From assembly GCA_949825065.1 (NCBI GenBank), contig OX463848.1, positions 25,514,986 through 25,578,985 on the forward strand: a DNA stretch of 64,000 nt, read 5' to 3'. A model generated the notes under the pieces. That model did no database searches, was not told the origin of the DNA, and saw only the letters and a list, made by a program, of their open reading frames with translations. This DNA is from Odontocerum albicorne. Taxonomy: Eukaryota; Arthropoda; Insecta; Trichoptera; Odontoceridae. Positions 11,561-22,439 of the stretch are shown in pieces. A program made the translations under genes and the position numbers. How positions within the stretch are numbered: position 1 is the stretch's first letter; the number at the start of each line of letters is the position of its first letter.

Positions 11561-14500
11561 CTGTAAAGGCCAAATATTTGTTTTATAAATTTCCAAACAA
11601 TTTAATTTATATTTCTTAATATCTTTTTTATAGTAATTTAGGATTATCGAAATTTTGTCGCATTTTATAGTCAATGGAATGTCAGATCATCAGATGATTA
11701 AATATATATTCATCGAGCCTAGAATATGAGAGCCTTAATACTCTCGAAACATCAATACACTGTGCCAGAAAAGCTGTACATGCTTCGAAGTCTTACTACG
11801 CTAAAATACATTGATTGCTGTTCAGTTAAATTAATTTTGACGACCTACTGATAGAATGTCTGTTGTCCGGGGATTTTTCAAACATAAAAACGTGTCTCAA
11901 TTAGTTGGTAAGACACTTGTCTTCTGTCTGGGGAGTTTGATTTTAATTCACAATGCAACCAAAAAAGCGCAGTGTTCTTAAGTTTCACAACAAATTTATT
12001 ATTACAGTGTATTGAGAACACATGCGATATAAAATGTGAGTCACGTGTCATCTCTAGAAAACTGACAACGATTGAGAAATGTCAATTTCGATAGATTTAG
12101 CACATTATCCTCAAACTATAAAGAACATCTTCAAGTCGATCCCGATAAAATACAATAAACGGAGAACCTGTGTGCGAAAAGATTGCCTTGTTTCAGTCGA
12201 AGAGGTCAACGTAGAGAAGGGCTCAAGAAATATTTCTGGTAGAAAATGAGTCAAGAGGACTATTGGTTGGATTTTAACTTACGTCCTGTGTTACTGGCAC
12301 CATAGCCTTCCTGGTTGACGCTTGATCCTGCCCCTCCAAAGGTTGTTGCCGTTTTGATCCTAGAGCTTTTGTTGGAGTCTGATGAGGAGCTCTTGGAAGA
12401 CGAATGCTTTGAAAGTTTTTCAGCGTTTAGAAAATCTCCTCCACTGACTTGAGACTGAGAAAGTCCTACAGATGAAGACGACAAACGCCCAGAATTCTTG
12501 CCAGATGCTAAAACACCACCTTAAAAGTTAAATGTAATCATATTATAAATATTTACTAGGAACAACTATTTTATTGCCAAATCAAAGGCAAAGTAACATT
12601 CGATTACTAATGACTATATGAAATAGGTTCCAAAGTTACACAATAAATGTATAAATATCAAATTGGGAATGTGTGATCATAGATCAATCACTAGTCTTCA
12701 TCTTAGGTGTATCCACGGTTGCAGTGCACTCGCCTTGTATAACATAGGTGTGGTTTCAATAATTCCCTGTTGTGCTAATTTAGAATGGTCCAGACCGTCA
12801 GTCACATTGTGTAAGTGTCCAATATATTACAATAACTCACGGGAGAACTGAAGGAGAACTACCAGGATACACCTAAGTCTAAGTTATGGATGAGAAACTT
12901 GAATATCCGACTATGAGAGATAAACTATACGAGAGAAGAAAGTGATGGTTGGTTATATTTGAACATCTCAAATATCTTAAAAAATTATTTAACGCTTAAA
13001 TGTAAAAAAAAATCACAATAAACTTGATTTAAAGTGACAGGCATGTTTTGCTTTACAAAAGCATCGCCAAAAAAGTTGAGAATTGAAAATGCTTTTATAA
13101 AGCGAAGCAGTCGTGTCACTTTTATTTATGTTTATTATATATTTCTTTAAATTTAGTTTTCCAATTATAATTTAAAAAAAAACAGAGTTTTTCAATATAA
13201 ATGCTATTGTAAATCAATCAATATCTCAAATATCGTTAGGAAAATCAACTTTAATCTTTTCTTTATTCATCATCTTCGAGTTCTGCTATTAGTTGGGTTA
13301 TGTTACCAAGTCTTTTCTCTCCGTCGTTTTTTGTCTAAACCTATTTATATCTAATGAATAATATGCTTTTTAGTTTTGAAAAATAAAGTTACTGGATATT
13401 TATATGTTCACGAGTACACCTCAGAAAACACGTTGAAAAATATCAATAGTTTAGCTCGGGTTTTAAACCGATGATTTTATGTTTAGGCATCTTACTCTTT
13501 AATCACTCAGCCATGCCTCAATTATGTCTCAAATTATAGCATGTCGTTTATAATCTGTGTTGATAAAATAAAAAAAATCTAATTGTACTGAAAAATCAAT
13601 ATCAACATCTTTGGCGCAACAATCCAATCTGGACCTTGGCCTTCGCTTTCACTTATATCGATCGGTCTTGGACAGTTCTATGGCAGTTCTCTATTTTCGT
13701 GTCATTATTTTTCTGGATACGTTACTCTCCCATTTGAATATCAATCTGCCAAATTATCATCCTACTTCAGGCCTCACCTTCCAAAAAACATCTGCAACAG
13801 GTAAAAAATCTTGATTCCAATACTAAAGTTGAATATTTCAAATATCATTTGATTTGAATATTATTATCAAAAAAATCATAATTGTATTCTAAGAATACCA
13901 TGAAGGTTGAATAACTCGAAATCTATTGAAAAACGAATAATACGAACCTGCGCTCATGAAGGAATACTTGAAATTTTCTTTGAAAATCTTACTTGAAATC
14001 ACGTGTTTCCATCTCATACGAGTTAGATGAGTATTTCTACGTAAAGGGTAAAACTAAAAGCTCATTACTAATTCAGGTTCGATTAATAAACTGCTAAAAT
14101 TTAATTATTTTCTTCTTAAATTCCATCAGGAACAAAGGCATGCCATAAAATGCCTCCATCCAGATTCACAGTCTGGCACTTCTCGTCCTTCGAAACCATG
14201 CTTGAATATGTTTCGAGGTGATCATGGATATTGAAATCGTTTATTTTAAAATCGTTGGTAATAAAACCTAACGGTCCGAGGCCCCGAAAGAAACACATGG
14301 ATGGAGATTTATCTATCTGCCTCATGCAAACTACCTGAAAAATATTAAGTTTGCATTCTTGTTGTCCTGTGACCCTAAGGGGAACATGTAAAATAACAAG
14401 TCAATAAATTGAAAAGTTTTCTTATTATGTAGTCGTTCTATGTGTTTGATACATAACACTTAATTTAAAAACGATAAATTGAATAAGATTTAAAAATGGT

Positions 14501-17500
14501 TCATTTTGATAAGACAAAATAAAATAAACCAATATTTTACTCTCAAATTATTGCAAAGTGAGAAAAGAATGGAAAAGATAGTTGGAAAACTTCAATGTGA
14601 GGGAAATACTAGATGTATGAGTGACAGAAGAGTAAGTATGAATAGATGTATGCCGGAAGACGAAAAGGCTGTTCGCGCGGATAAGAAGGCGTGGAGATCT
14701 GTAATTTCTGTCTACCCTAAAATACACATAATGATGGTATATATAAAAAAACTTTTCGTATAGAAACGTCCACAAGTTTCTGGCCCAAAGCTATAAAAAA
14801 TTTAATAGAACGATTTTATTTTATTTTTCAGAATGATCATCAAGCAGTTCAATACATTTTTAGAACTATAAACTTTATTAACTTTTGAATACAACTGATA
14901 AAGTAAAGTTTTGTTCGCTGTAGTGTCTGTCCATATACGCTTTTACTTCATTAGGTCGGAAACTTTAGGACCTTAGTGGGTATGGGTTAAATTAAAATAT
15001 TTTAATTTGAAAAATATTGGCCTAAAAAACCAGCAGTTGAATTGTTTAAAGTAACCCCGAGTATCAATATAGATTATTTATAAAAATATTTTATGTTTCC
15101 AAGATATAACTGATAATGTGCAATAGAGTGTCATAATATATTTTTCAATATCATGATTTTTAAACAGCAAATGAATATTTTTAAACTTCTGTAAAATTTA
15201 CCAAATTATGTTAAAAATTACTGTAAGGATTTTTATTGACCTAAACTATTTTTTTTATTCCATGCTCATAATCAATATAATGAGTTGAATTAAAAAAACA
15301 TTACCCCCATATTGAGGTCCTGGGTATAGTCCTCCATAAGGTCGTCCAAATTCTCTTCGGAAGCGAGAGTGAACTGAAATAGAGTTTTCATCTCAATTAA
15401 GGCATTTCCCGGAATTCCTTTACAAGTCTTAGGAATGTTTTTAACCTGTGCTAGTCAAAAATTAACATGAACCTTTTGCCCAAAAACACGGATCAGAATA
15501 TTCATACGAAATGTTATGATATCGAGAATAATGTATAGGGTGTTAACATAAGTTGTGTCCGTTTTTTTTTTCAATTTAAAAATGAGCACCAAAAGTAAAA
15601 CAAAATAGTAAAGATTATACGCCATTCGAAAGAAAATTTTCTGCTCTACAAGATATTGTGTTTGCTTTTACGTTACATATATTATTTTATTTGATTACGA
15701 GCCTTCAAAATGGAATGTCAAGTAGACGAAAGTGAGCATTTTCGACACATCCTTCTGTTTGCGTTCAATCGAGGGAATAAGGCTGCTTAAGCTGCTCGCG
15801 ATATTTGCACGGTGAAGATGCTATGAATGAAAGGACAGCTCGTCGATGGTTTTTGTGTTTCAAAGACGGTAATTTCGACCTGAAAGACATGGAGCGTTCC
15901 AGACGACCAATGAACTTCGATGAGGACCGCTTAAACCATATTATTATTTTTCAGGTACTAGATTTTTTTCAGGTTAGCATATTCTTATCTCAATATGTGG
16001 CAACCTTTTTGGCCCACATTCAAACAGTTAATATTTTTCAATATATGTTATGTAGTCCTGAAATTAGCTCAATTTTCATTTAAATTACTGAAAAATATTG
16101 ATGCACATGAAATATAATTTAATGTAAATTCTTGTTGGAAATTCAATTAGCATCGACATCGGGTAACAAGATTGGGTTGCAAACATGCTGACCAATAAAA
16201 TACTACGATTCCGATCACTTTAAATTCATGCATTTTTATTAAAAAAAAACCATATAATAATCATTAACGTTATTGAAATAAACACAATTATTTATGAACT
16301 CCTAATAAACACAGAAATAAGTGGCATAAAATACTCACAAAGGTATTTTTTTTAATTTAGATGTGTAAATAAGTCATAGTGACGTGACATTGCTCCAACA
16401 CCAAGTTTTAGTCTAAGGAAGATCAATACATTTATGGTTTTAGTCTTGACAAGTTTTTGATGTAAATTTGTAATCGAGTTTCTTTATAAATTTACTTAGC
16501 CTACAAAATGTTACTTTCGAGAAATAAACATTTTTAGTACAAACAAGTGTTCGGTAAAAATTTGTACCTTTGAAGAGTTTCTTACTAAATTCACTTTTTT
16601 TATAAAATTATTAATGTTGCTTTTAAGAAAACTTTGAAATATGCACGGTAGTAAATTTTCAACTGTGTTTAAATAGATTTTAAAGCTGTTTTTTAAAAGG
16701 GTCATAGACAATCGCTTTGACCTACAGGATCGGCAACAAGCATAGACAAAACAATAAAGAATCTGTGGGCAAGGCTAGTTGTGGCAAATCGTGTTGTTAT
16801 TGGTCTTAAAATATTATTATATTGAATACAACCTGTGGAGCTGACTTCCTTGTGATAATGTATATTTATAAACTAAAAAGACGTTAAAGAGATCTTAAAT
16901 GAAAGCTAGACTAAAACCCTAAAATAAAAATGTGTTCAAACAGAAATTGAGTCCCGGGATTTTATTCAGTCAATTTGATATACTTGTAACGCTCCCAATC
17001 ATTACGATCACCTCAAAAGTACTTCCTTACAAGATTAACCTATTAAGTAAATAAGGGTAGTTGAAATATCCCCATATCTCTAAAAAGAGTGACAGTTAGG
17101 CTTTTAGATTCAGATGTAAAATGTCCTTTGAGTAAAACCAGACCAAAAATGAATCACCAGGAATCGAAACTTGGGCGCTCACATTAAAAAATATTGTTAA
17201 AATACAATTTGAGATATGATTAAATCGTAATGATAGCATTTAAAACGCATGCTCTTAGATAGAAATGCGAGCACATAGAAGAAAACATGGGGTGACAATG
17301 TGTGACAAAATACAAACTTAAGTGATTGAAGATAAATATGAACTCAGGGCTAATTTATTCAGTTGGATGAAGAAGAATACTCTAAGATAGTTTTGGTATG
17401 TAGAACGAATAAATGAAGAAAAACAAACAAAGCAAATTAACTATACAAAGATAAGTAGACGGTGTAGTAGATAAAAACAAAAGAAAGTATGGTTGTATCA

Positions 17501-17914
17501 AGTAAATTATATTTTGCAAGAAGGAAATGTGAAAGTCTGACAAATTCTAGGAACTGTTTGAAAACGTGTATGGGTGTAGAGGTGGCAAGATATGTGTTGC
17601 GATAGAAAAGTCTCGCAATGTGTCACATCTGCTTATCCAATAAGGAAACGGTTGGATGGTATGTTTGTTTAGTTACGTATATTCAACCCAAATGATCAGG
17701 ACGCGATTTACCCCCAAAACAATCCCAAATGATCCAATCCAATGATCAGGACGCGATTTACCCCCAAAACAAGCCTTGTCAAGAGACAATGTGTTTATAC
17801 TTATCACTTTATCTTCTTCTATACCTTGGAGAACTTACTTGCTATATTATAATTTTTCGGAGCACCTTCAACAAGTAGAAAAAAAACCACAAAAGAAGCA
17901 ACTTTTAACAACAT
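11232..17914 (-). CDS. Gene A: secreted Gly/Ser/Asn/Gln-rich preproprotein, 4 exons
   Basis: I assemble four exons: 17914-17839, 15373-15305, 12507-12283 and 11560-11232. The coding length is 699 nt (232 residues plus stop). All three introns have GT-AG borders and all are phase 1, so exons 2 and 3 are symmetric and the frame stays open throughout. Residues 1-17 or so form a signal peptide (MLLKVASFVVFFLLVEG). A short propeptide ends at RFRR (29-32), a furin-type site. Exon 2 adds a Gly/Pro/Tyr segment (GGLYPGPQYGG), exon 3 a Ser/Lys-rich segment, and exon 4 a Gly/Asn/Gln-rich segment ending DDSFVFAS. I do not recognise the family. A structural secretion (silk, glue, cuticle or chorion-like) or gland protein is an inference from composition. 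No homologous domain is visible. Confidence 0.75.
11850..11985 (+). mobile_element. SINE-A/B-like copy in gene A intron 3
   Basis: The A-box-like AATTAGTTGGTAAGACACTT is followed by TGTCTGGGGAGTTTGATTTT, a worn B-box region. It resembles the heads at 38406 and 21430. The tail is not clear. Confidence 0.45.
12283..12507 (-). CDS. Gene A exon 3 (Ser-rich)
   Basis: It is preceded by TTTTAG at the acceptor and followed by GTAAGT at the donor (12282). The length of 225 bases is a multiple of three. It encodes SGKNSGRLSSSSVGLSQS and a KHSSSKSSSSDSNKSS run, then GGAGSSVNQEGYGASNTG. The Ser/Lys run looks like a phosphorylatable or flexible linker, which is an inference. Confidence 0.75.
12510..13430. 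other. Gene A intron 2, 3' part: AT-rich
   Basis: I see no exon with splice signals in the phase needed and no clear repeat in this part of the intron between exons 2 and 3. Confidence 0.35.
13440..13535 (-). mobile_element. Possible worn tRNA-derived SINE
   Basis: The minus strand has ATGGCTGAGTGATTAAAG, which resembles an A box of a Ser/Leu tRNA, and ATCGGTTTAAAACCCGAG, a weakened B-box region. No body or tail can be matched, so the call is weak. Confidence 0.3.
14105..14340 (-). mobile_element. LINE 3' terminal coding fragment
   Basis: The minus strand has TGGATGGAGGCATTTTATGG, which also occurs (diverged) at 29385-29440 (+) and 58665-58700 (-). In frame it gives the GWRHFM end typical of a non-LTR polyprotein (compare DR-WR at RTE ends). 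The 69-codon frame is not a host gene. Confidence 0.4.
14550..14740 (+). mobile_element. RTE-like LINE 3' fragment in gene A intron 2
   Basis: It encodes blocks such as TRCMSDRRVSMNRCM followed by DKKAWRSVISVYP. This matches the family ending (TRNRRACMRRCM..DR-KWRSVVSAYP). The 85-codon frame belongs to this remnant. Confidence 0.6.
15305..15373 (-). CDS. Gene A exon 2 (69-bp microexon with furin site)
   Basis: It has acceptor CTATTTCAG and donor G|GTAATG. The 69 bases are in phase 1 at both ends and encode HSRFRREFGRPYGG and LYPGPQYGG. RFRR is a furin-type cleavage site. Only this frame is open on both sides and agrees with the exon 1 and exon 3 phases. Confidence 0.7.
15538..15960 (+). mobile_element. 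Mariner 5' fragment (copy 1)
   Basis: It starts with the end GGGTGTTAACATAAGTTGTG, then a subterminal stretch ATGAGCACCAAAAGTAAAAC. From about 15712 it encodes MECQVDESEHFRHILLFAF, and after a stop and frameshift ERTARRWFLCFKDGNFDLKD and FDEDRLNHII. This is the mariner transposase N-terminal helix-turn-helix region. It is cut at about 15950. A second copy is at 33738-34030. Confidence 0.8.
17085..17180 (-). mobile_element. Worn SINE-A-like fragment
   Basis: The minus strand reads AAGTTTCGATTCCTGGTG, then a TTTTGGTCTGGTTTTACTC body like that of SINE-A (B box, then 'ATTCCAGTCTGGTT'). The head is missing. Confidence 0.35.
17195..17690 (+). mobile_element. RTE-like LINE fragment
   Basis: It shows the family order: a thumb region, TATGAACTCAGGGCTAAT (DEYELK-like), an AATAAATGAAGAAAAACAAA block, TGGTTGTATCAAGTAAAT (WLDQV-like), the last coding block near 17560-17620, and a tail GGAAACGGTTGGATGGTATG. 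It is full of stops. Confidence 0.55.
17693..17777. repeat. Local duplication around GATCAGGACGCGATTTACCC
   Basis: The segment AATGATCAGGACGCGATTTA plus CCCCCAAAACAA occurs twice, about 58 bases apart, just beyond the RTE-like tail and before exon 1 of gene A. Confidence 0.85.
17839..17914 (-). CDS. Gene A exon 1 (signal peptide)
   Basis: The ATG at 17914-17912 opens a hydrophobic signal peptide (MLLKVASFVVFFLLVEGAP). The exon ends A|GTAAGT, a strong donor, in phase 1. The start is supported by the promoter-like elements 35-70 bases upstream and by the lack of another in-frame ATG. Confidence 0.75.
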
Positions 17915-17950
17915 TTTAAGATGTTAACTAAGATTCAATTTGTAAAGAAG

Positions 17951-17986
17951 ACTGAGATTCCCTCATCATTTGACATTATTTAAAAG
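17951..17986 (-). promoter_or_regulatory. Gene A core promoter (TATA-like plus TCAGT initiator)
   Basis: On the minus strand a TTTTAAATAA box (17986-17977) lies about 30 bases before the arthropod initiator TCAGT (17955-17951). Transcription would start at about 17953, giving a 5' UTR near 39 nt. The spacing is the usual TATA-to-initiator distance. Inference from sequence only. Confidence 0.5.
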
Positions 17987-18244
17987 CATTCACTGGATCT
18001 TATCACATGCCCTCGAGGTATATGTTAAGATATCCAAACTAGTTTCCAACTTGAAATTGTCAGACGATAACTTAATAGGCCATTACAATATGAAACGAAA
18101 TTGATAACTAACATATTTCATCTGTGTTTTCAGTTATTGGTGCCAGTTTGTTGTGAATAATATATTTGTTTTATTTCAACACGCATACACTATCATATAT
18201 AAAAAGCCTCATCTGCTTAAACAAACTATACGAATATCAATAAC

Positions 18245-18490
18245 AAAAATGTAAGAGATCGATAAGCCTCTCCATAAGAAATTAAAAGAAACAGGAAAAG
18301 CGCTTGTGTATAAGAAGTCTAGAACTGAACTAAGAAAATGTGAAAAACTTACCAAAGATTTAAATAAGTCAAGCACTGGCGAGGTTTCAACTATGGCCCA
18401 AAAGTAGAGAAAAGCTTTCCTATCACCGAGTGGACAGAGTTTCACCACTTTTTTTCTCTTTTTAAACATCTTATACAGTTTCATTGTCTC
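18245..18490 (+). pseudogene. Possible IMD (missing-in-metastasis type) domain relic
   Basis: The plus strand has about 50 open codons reading DKPLHKKLKETGKAL, YKKSRTELRKCEKLTKDL and STGEVSTMAQ. A stop follows, then RKAFLS and FTTFFLFLKHL. The order and the KEYKK-R-ELKK, KKA and FCTFV-LKP-like blocks recall the helical IMD domain of MIM/IRSp53 proteins. Similarity is weak and judged by eye, and the minus-strand 91-codon frame is then a shadow. It may be chance. Confidence 0.22.
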
Positions 18491-18499
18491 ATCTTCCTC

Positions 18500-19465
18500 T
18501 TTACTTTTCTCAATATTCTTCTATCACAATATAAATGCAAAAAATACCGTCTTAGCTTTTGGCGATAATGAGTCATTTATATTTCAGATATTAATGTAAC
18601 AGAGCATTTTTTTCCACAGAATACAGGAATGGTCATTTTTTTTTAAATTAATACACACTTCAATGATGATAATTTTTGTAAATTACATATACGCAAGATA
18701 TAAAACCTATGGAATTGTATATCTTAAGTAGTTTTTAAATTAGATAATAGTCTGTTACATAAGTATGCATATTAAAAGATGATTCAAAATCACCCCACGA
18801 GAAGTATTGGTGTATTTCGGCTTCCAAAAGCATAAATGACTAAAATTAGAAAAAAAAAATATCACATATATAATTATTTGTTTTAACTAAATGTCAAAAC
18901 ATCTGCAAAAGTTTGTGCTTTAGTTCACAAAAGTGAATACAACATATCACATGAGAGTTCAAAATACTTTATAATATGACCGTTAAAATATTTAGGCTTA
19001 TCTTGGGAGAAACAATCAAATAAAGGACGACACGATCTGGAGCATTCCAGACGATTAACATATAACGTCTCATAAATTTCGGCCCACTTTTCAAATTAAA
19101 CTGCAATCAATTATGAAATAATAAATTATATAACTGCTGTAAAATAACATTATTTGAACTGCCAAATGTACATGATCTACTTGGTGAGAATTTCGAATAA
19201 GAGATTTCATACACATACCATATACGTATTAACCCGACCCAAGAGCAATGAGCAATTGATCCCATGAACTGAGGATTCTCTTTAGGCTGGATGAGCAGAG
19301 GCAATATCGTTATAATTCCACAGATATTGTAAAGGACCTCCCTATAGGATAGTATCGAGTATCACCCTTTATGCTCATGATAGCTATAAGCCTGCACTTT
19401 AATCTTTGGTTCTATTTGACGTTCCGCTGCACACCTGTACGTTAAAGCTCTCAGGTTAAATTGAA
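18500..19465. other. AT-rich intergenic, nothing recognised
   Basis: There are short frames only, with no family motif or splice-bounded exon. The segment separates gene A from the degenerate array. Confidence 0.35.
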
Positions 19466-19469
19466 TTTG

Positions 19470-20050
19470 TTCATTTGGAATAACGAGACAATTTTTATCT
19501 GTTGATAATAAAAAGCAATATTTTTTCAGGTTAATTTCAAGATTAACATTCTTTTGGTGTATTCTAATAATCAAAATAAATAGGTACATATTATGGTAAA
19601 TAATACATTTTAATAATAACTAATACATTTTAAATAACAAGACACAATCCGTATTAGCATATAATCAAAATTAATTATCTGTAGTCTTTTTATTTTAATT
19701 TGTTTCCCATTATTTAAACACACTCGCATAATCAAACTCGCATAATCAAAACAAACCAAGTAAGCTTAGCGATGAAAAAGACGTTGTTATTCCTTTTGTT
19801 CATTTTGGATAACGAGACACAATTTTCAACAGAGCCCATTCAAAAATAATAATATTTCAGGTAAATTTGTTTCACATTCTTTAAACAATCTCATTATCAA
19901 ATAAAACAAAATTAATGGTAACGTATTACGGTGGGTAATACAAATGTTTTCATTTTGTTTATTTCGAATAACGAAAGAAAAAAATGAGTTATTAGAGTTT
20001 TTTGTTTAATTTGTTGCACATCATTTTAATACGAGTATATAATATTCTGG
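19470..20050. repeat. Old degenerate tandem repeat, period about 160-200 bp
   Basis: The words TTCATTTTGGATAACGAGAC, TTTCAGGTAAATTTGTTTC, TTATTTAAACA and ATAATCAAAACAAA recur in the same order three or so times (near 19470, 19615, 19800 and 19955). Identity between units is modest, so borders are approximate. Confidence 0.5.
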
Positions 20051-20261
20051 TTTTCTCCTGCAACAATTACGAGTATAACTACAAAATTATACAGAGGAAA
20101 CTGTGCTTAAAGCATATTATTTCCTCGTAAAAAAAATTAATTCATGGCCCATGGATAATCATAGGGATGCCCCCTATGAGTATCCATGTGCCATAGAGTA
20201 ATTTTTTTCGGAATCGGAATTCTTTCAACTCTTAAAACCACTCTTTTTTTTAAAGTGCATT

Positions 20262-20335
20262 ATATTAGGATTCGACCCGGCAAGCCCCGTGTTAGAAGAC
20301 ATGCGTCTACCAACTACGCCATAAAGTAACTAGTA
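20262..20335 (-). mobile_element. tRNA-like SINE head
   Basis: The minus strand has TATGGCGTAGTTGGTAGACG (A-box region) and GCCGGGTCGAATCC (B box) with tRNA-like spacing. No acceptor stem is seen, so it is a SINE head rather than a tRNA gene. Confidence 0.55.
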
Positions 20336-20340
20336 AAACA

Positions 20341-20870
20341 CTCAGAGAGAAAATAAGAAATACAAAAATAAGATGAACACATGAAACCGAAGACACTTTG
20401 AGATGGGGACCACCGAGAAGGCGATATTGAGGGGATCACGTTCAAAAAATGAATGAGACCGGGAATTCCCGTATAGATTATTTTGGATATCCCGTAGGAA
20501 GAAAAACATCAGGTAAACCTGCAAAGAGATGGAGGGATAACTGATAGTCTATATACCAGGAATACTGTTGAAAACATATAAATCTACTGCAAGACGAGCA
20601 AAAGTGTTATTGAAATTATTATTTTCTCAATTTTTATACTAAATAGTTCACTACAAAATAATCCCTTACTAATTTCTTTCTTCGAGGAACTTATCCATGT
20701 ATAGATCGATTGTTAAATTTTTAATGCTTCATCAGTTGAAACTTTGAATTATCTAGAATTGCCATTGTTTTAAATTGGTTTTTTTATATTGTATTTACTC
20801 ATATAATTGCACATTGAATTTAATTTGGTGGCACAAATCATCCTAGTTTGGGTGGATTGCCTATTTAAAA
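20341..20870. repeat. Dispersed repeat D, copy 1 (LINE 3' end)
   Basis: About 530 bp match 40950-41475 in direct orientation with few differences. On the plus strand the 5' part encodes YPVGRKTSGKPAKRWRDN, close to the GRP-KRWRD block that ends many RTE-type polyproteins. A non-coding AT-rich 3' part follows, ending with GGTGGCACAAATC and TAGTTTGGGTGGATTGCC. Confidence 0.8.
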
Positions 20871-20879
20871 ACAATCAAC

Positions 20880-21415
20880 GCAATAAATAAAAATGTTTGC
20901 GAATTTTTCTATTTAACACATTAAACGTGATACTCGTACAATTGATAGACATTGTCATTATGTTCCTTCGCTTTACATTTTAAAACAGCTTTAAAAGCTA
21001 TTAAAACATTATCTCGAAAATTTGTCCCATGAATATTTCAAAAGCTCTTTATAAGAAGTATAAATCATTTTATACATAAATTTATTTAAAAAACTTTACA
21101 TAAGTACAATTTAATATCAAAAACTTGTTTGAATTAAAAAATACGTTTTTTTTTACTAAAATTTATAACGTGTAAAATTACTTGACTATAATTTCATCCT
21201 TAGTTTTACTAACTAGACAACCTCTGTGGTTTTCAAATTTTATTTATTCACTACTTACTAACATTAAAATGAATAGTAGTAAAGCATTGGTATTGGTTAA
21301 AACGTTGTTTTTTTTTGTTGCTGTTTCGCATGAAATTTTTATTACAACACTAAAACATGGAGTGCTATTTTACACATTGAAAATGTTGAAAAAATCAGGA
21401 ATATAACTAATAATG
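20880..21415. other. AT-rich spacer with one short hydrophobic frame
   Basis: A frame at 21270-21406 begins MNSSKALVLVKTLFFFVAVS and looks like a signal peptide. There is no convincing donor, promoter or downstream exon, so I do not call a gene. Confidence 0.25.
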
Positions 21416-21417
21416 TA

Positions 21418-21640
21418 GGAACACCTCGATAACCCAAATGACGTAGTTGGTAAGACGCTTGACATCTACCCGGGGGGGTTTTTGGTTCGATGTCCGATAG
21501 TATCCGAAAGTAAAAAAATGGCCCAGTCTGGTCAAAGAAAGTGTCTGGTAACAATACTCGCATAGTACGAGTAGTATTGGTAACTCGTGCAGTGACGAAC
21601 CGCTAGTTATGTACCTAATCCAATAGCCCTAAATCCAAAG
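21418..21640 (+). mobile_element. SINE-B copy 1
   Basis: The A-box region is ATGACGTAGTTGGTAAGACG and the B box is TTTGGTTCGATGTCCG. The body is ATGGCCCAGTCTGGTCAAAG, and the 3' part is AGTGACGAACCGCTAGTTATG with CCTAAATCC. Related bodies are at 49975-50215 and 56500-56760. Confidence 0.65.
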
Positions 21641-22059
21641 CCTTGATTTATGAAGTCTAACACAATGGTCTCTCCCGATCTCGATTTTTTGACAGGTGTG
21701 ATATAAATGAATGACCCTTAATTTGAAAAATTTAAATATGTACCTTTTACTTCTTTCACCAAGTCTTATTTCATTAACTTTAAGTCAGCTTTTTTATCCT
21801 GAACGGGCACGTCTTTCGGTCGTAAATTTAAATCCAGCATGTCCCATTCCATTATAACCATGTAAAGTGTGGTTTCCCTCTTCATATTTCTTATCACAGG
21901 CAATATCTAGAGAAGCTTTGACCACGTGATAATCATCCAAGTCATCACGCGGTCATACGATAGCAAACATATTTTTTTTATATTTTGCGTCGTTAGCTTC
22001 AACTTGAATTTTAATACGAGTATGGACCAAATTCGCTTTAAAAAGAAAATAAAAAATAT

Positions 22060-22430
22060 GTCATCAAGATGTGGTTTCAGAAATGGATTTTGCGTATTCT
22101 GTGGACCGCAAAACGCACCAACTTCTCTATCATTCACGAATTCGTAATTACCGAAATACTTTTGGCAACACGCAAGAAAAATATTTTAACACAGTTTAGC
22201 CACGTTGCCAAAAAGGATAACGAAAGTCTTGAGAAAGTAGTAGTCACAAGGACAGTTGAGAGAAAATGAACAAGAGCAACGTCTCCTGATAAGATGGGTG
22301 GAGCAAATTAAGGGATTAACAACATTATCTCCAAATACTGCAATCAACATGGTTCAAGACCGGGCAGGATGGAGACGAATGGTTTGCCAAGTACCAGATA
22401 CAGCAGAAGACCATGACGCCTAAAACTGAG
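22060..22430 (+). mobile_element. RTE-2 endonuclease/RT C-terminal fragment
   Basis: Codons give ILRILWTAKRTNFSIIHEF, HVAKKDNESLEKVVVTRTVE, then after a stop a WVEQIKGLTT-like block and MVQDRAGWRRMVCQVPD. This is the standard C-terminal order of an arthropod RTE-like reverse transcriptase. It has lost frame at several points. Confidence 0.75.
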
Positions 22431-22439
22431 CAGGCAATA

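Noticed and set aside
18209..18484. 91-codon minus-strand frame
   Set aside because: The plus strand has the more convincing, Lys-rich helical reading. The minus frame has no motif.
20262..20335. Possible tRNA gene on the minus strand
   Set aside because: A and B boxes are present but no acceptor stem or cloverleaf can be paired, so it is listed as a SINE head.
21270..21406. Signal-peptide-like frame MNSSKALVLVKTLFFFVAVS
   Set aside because: No splice donor, promoter or second exon was found. A hydrophobic frame is expected by chance in AT-rich DNA.
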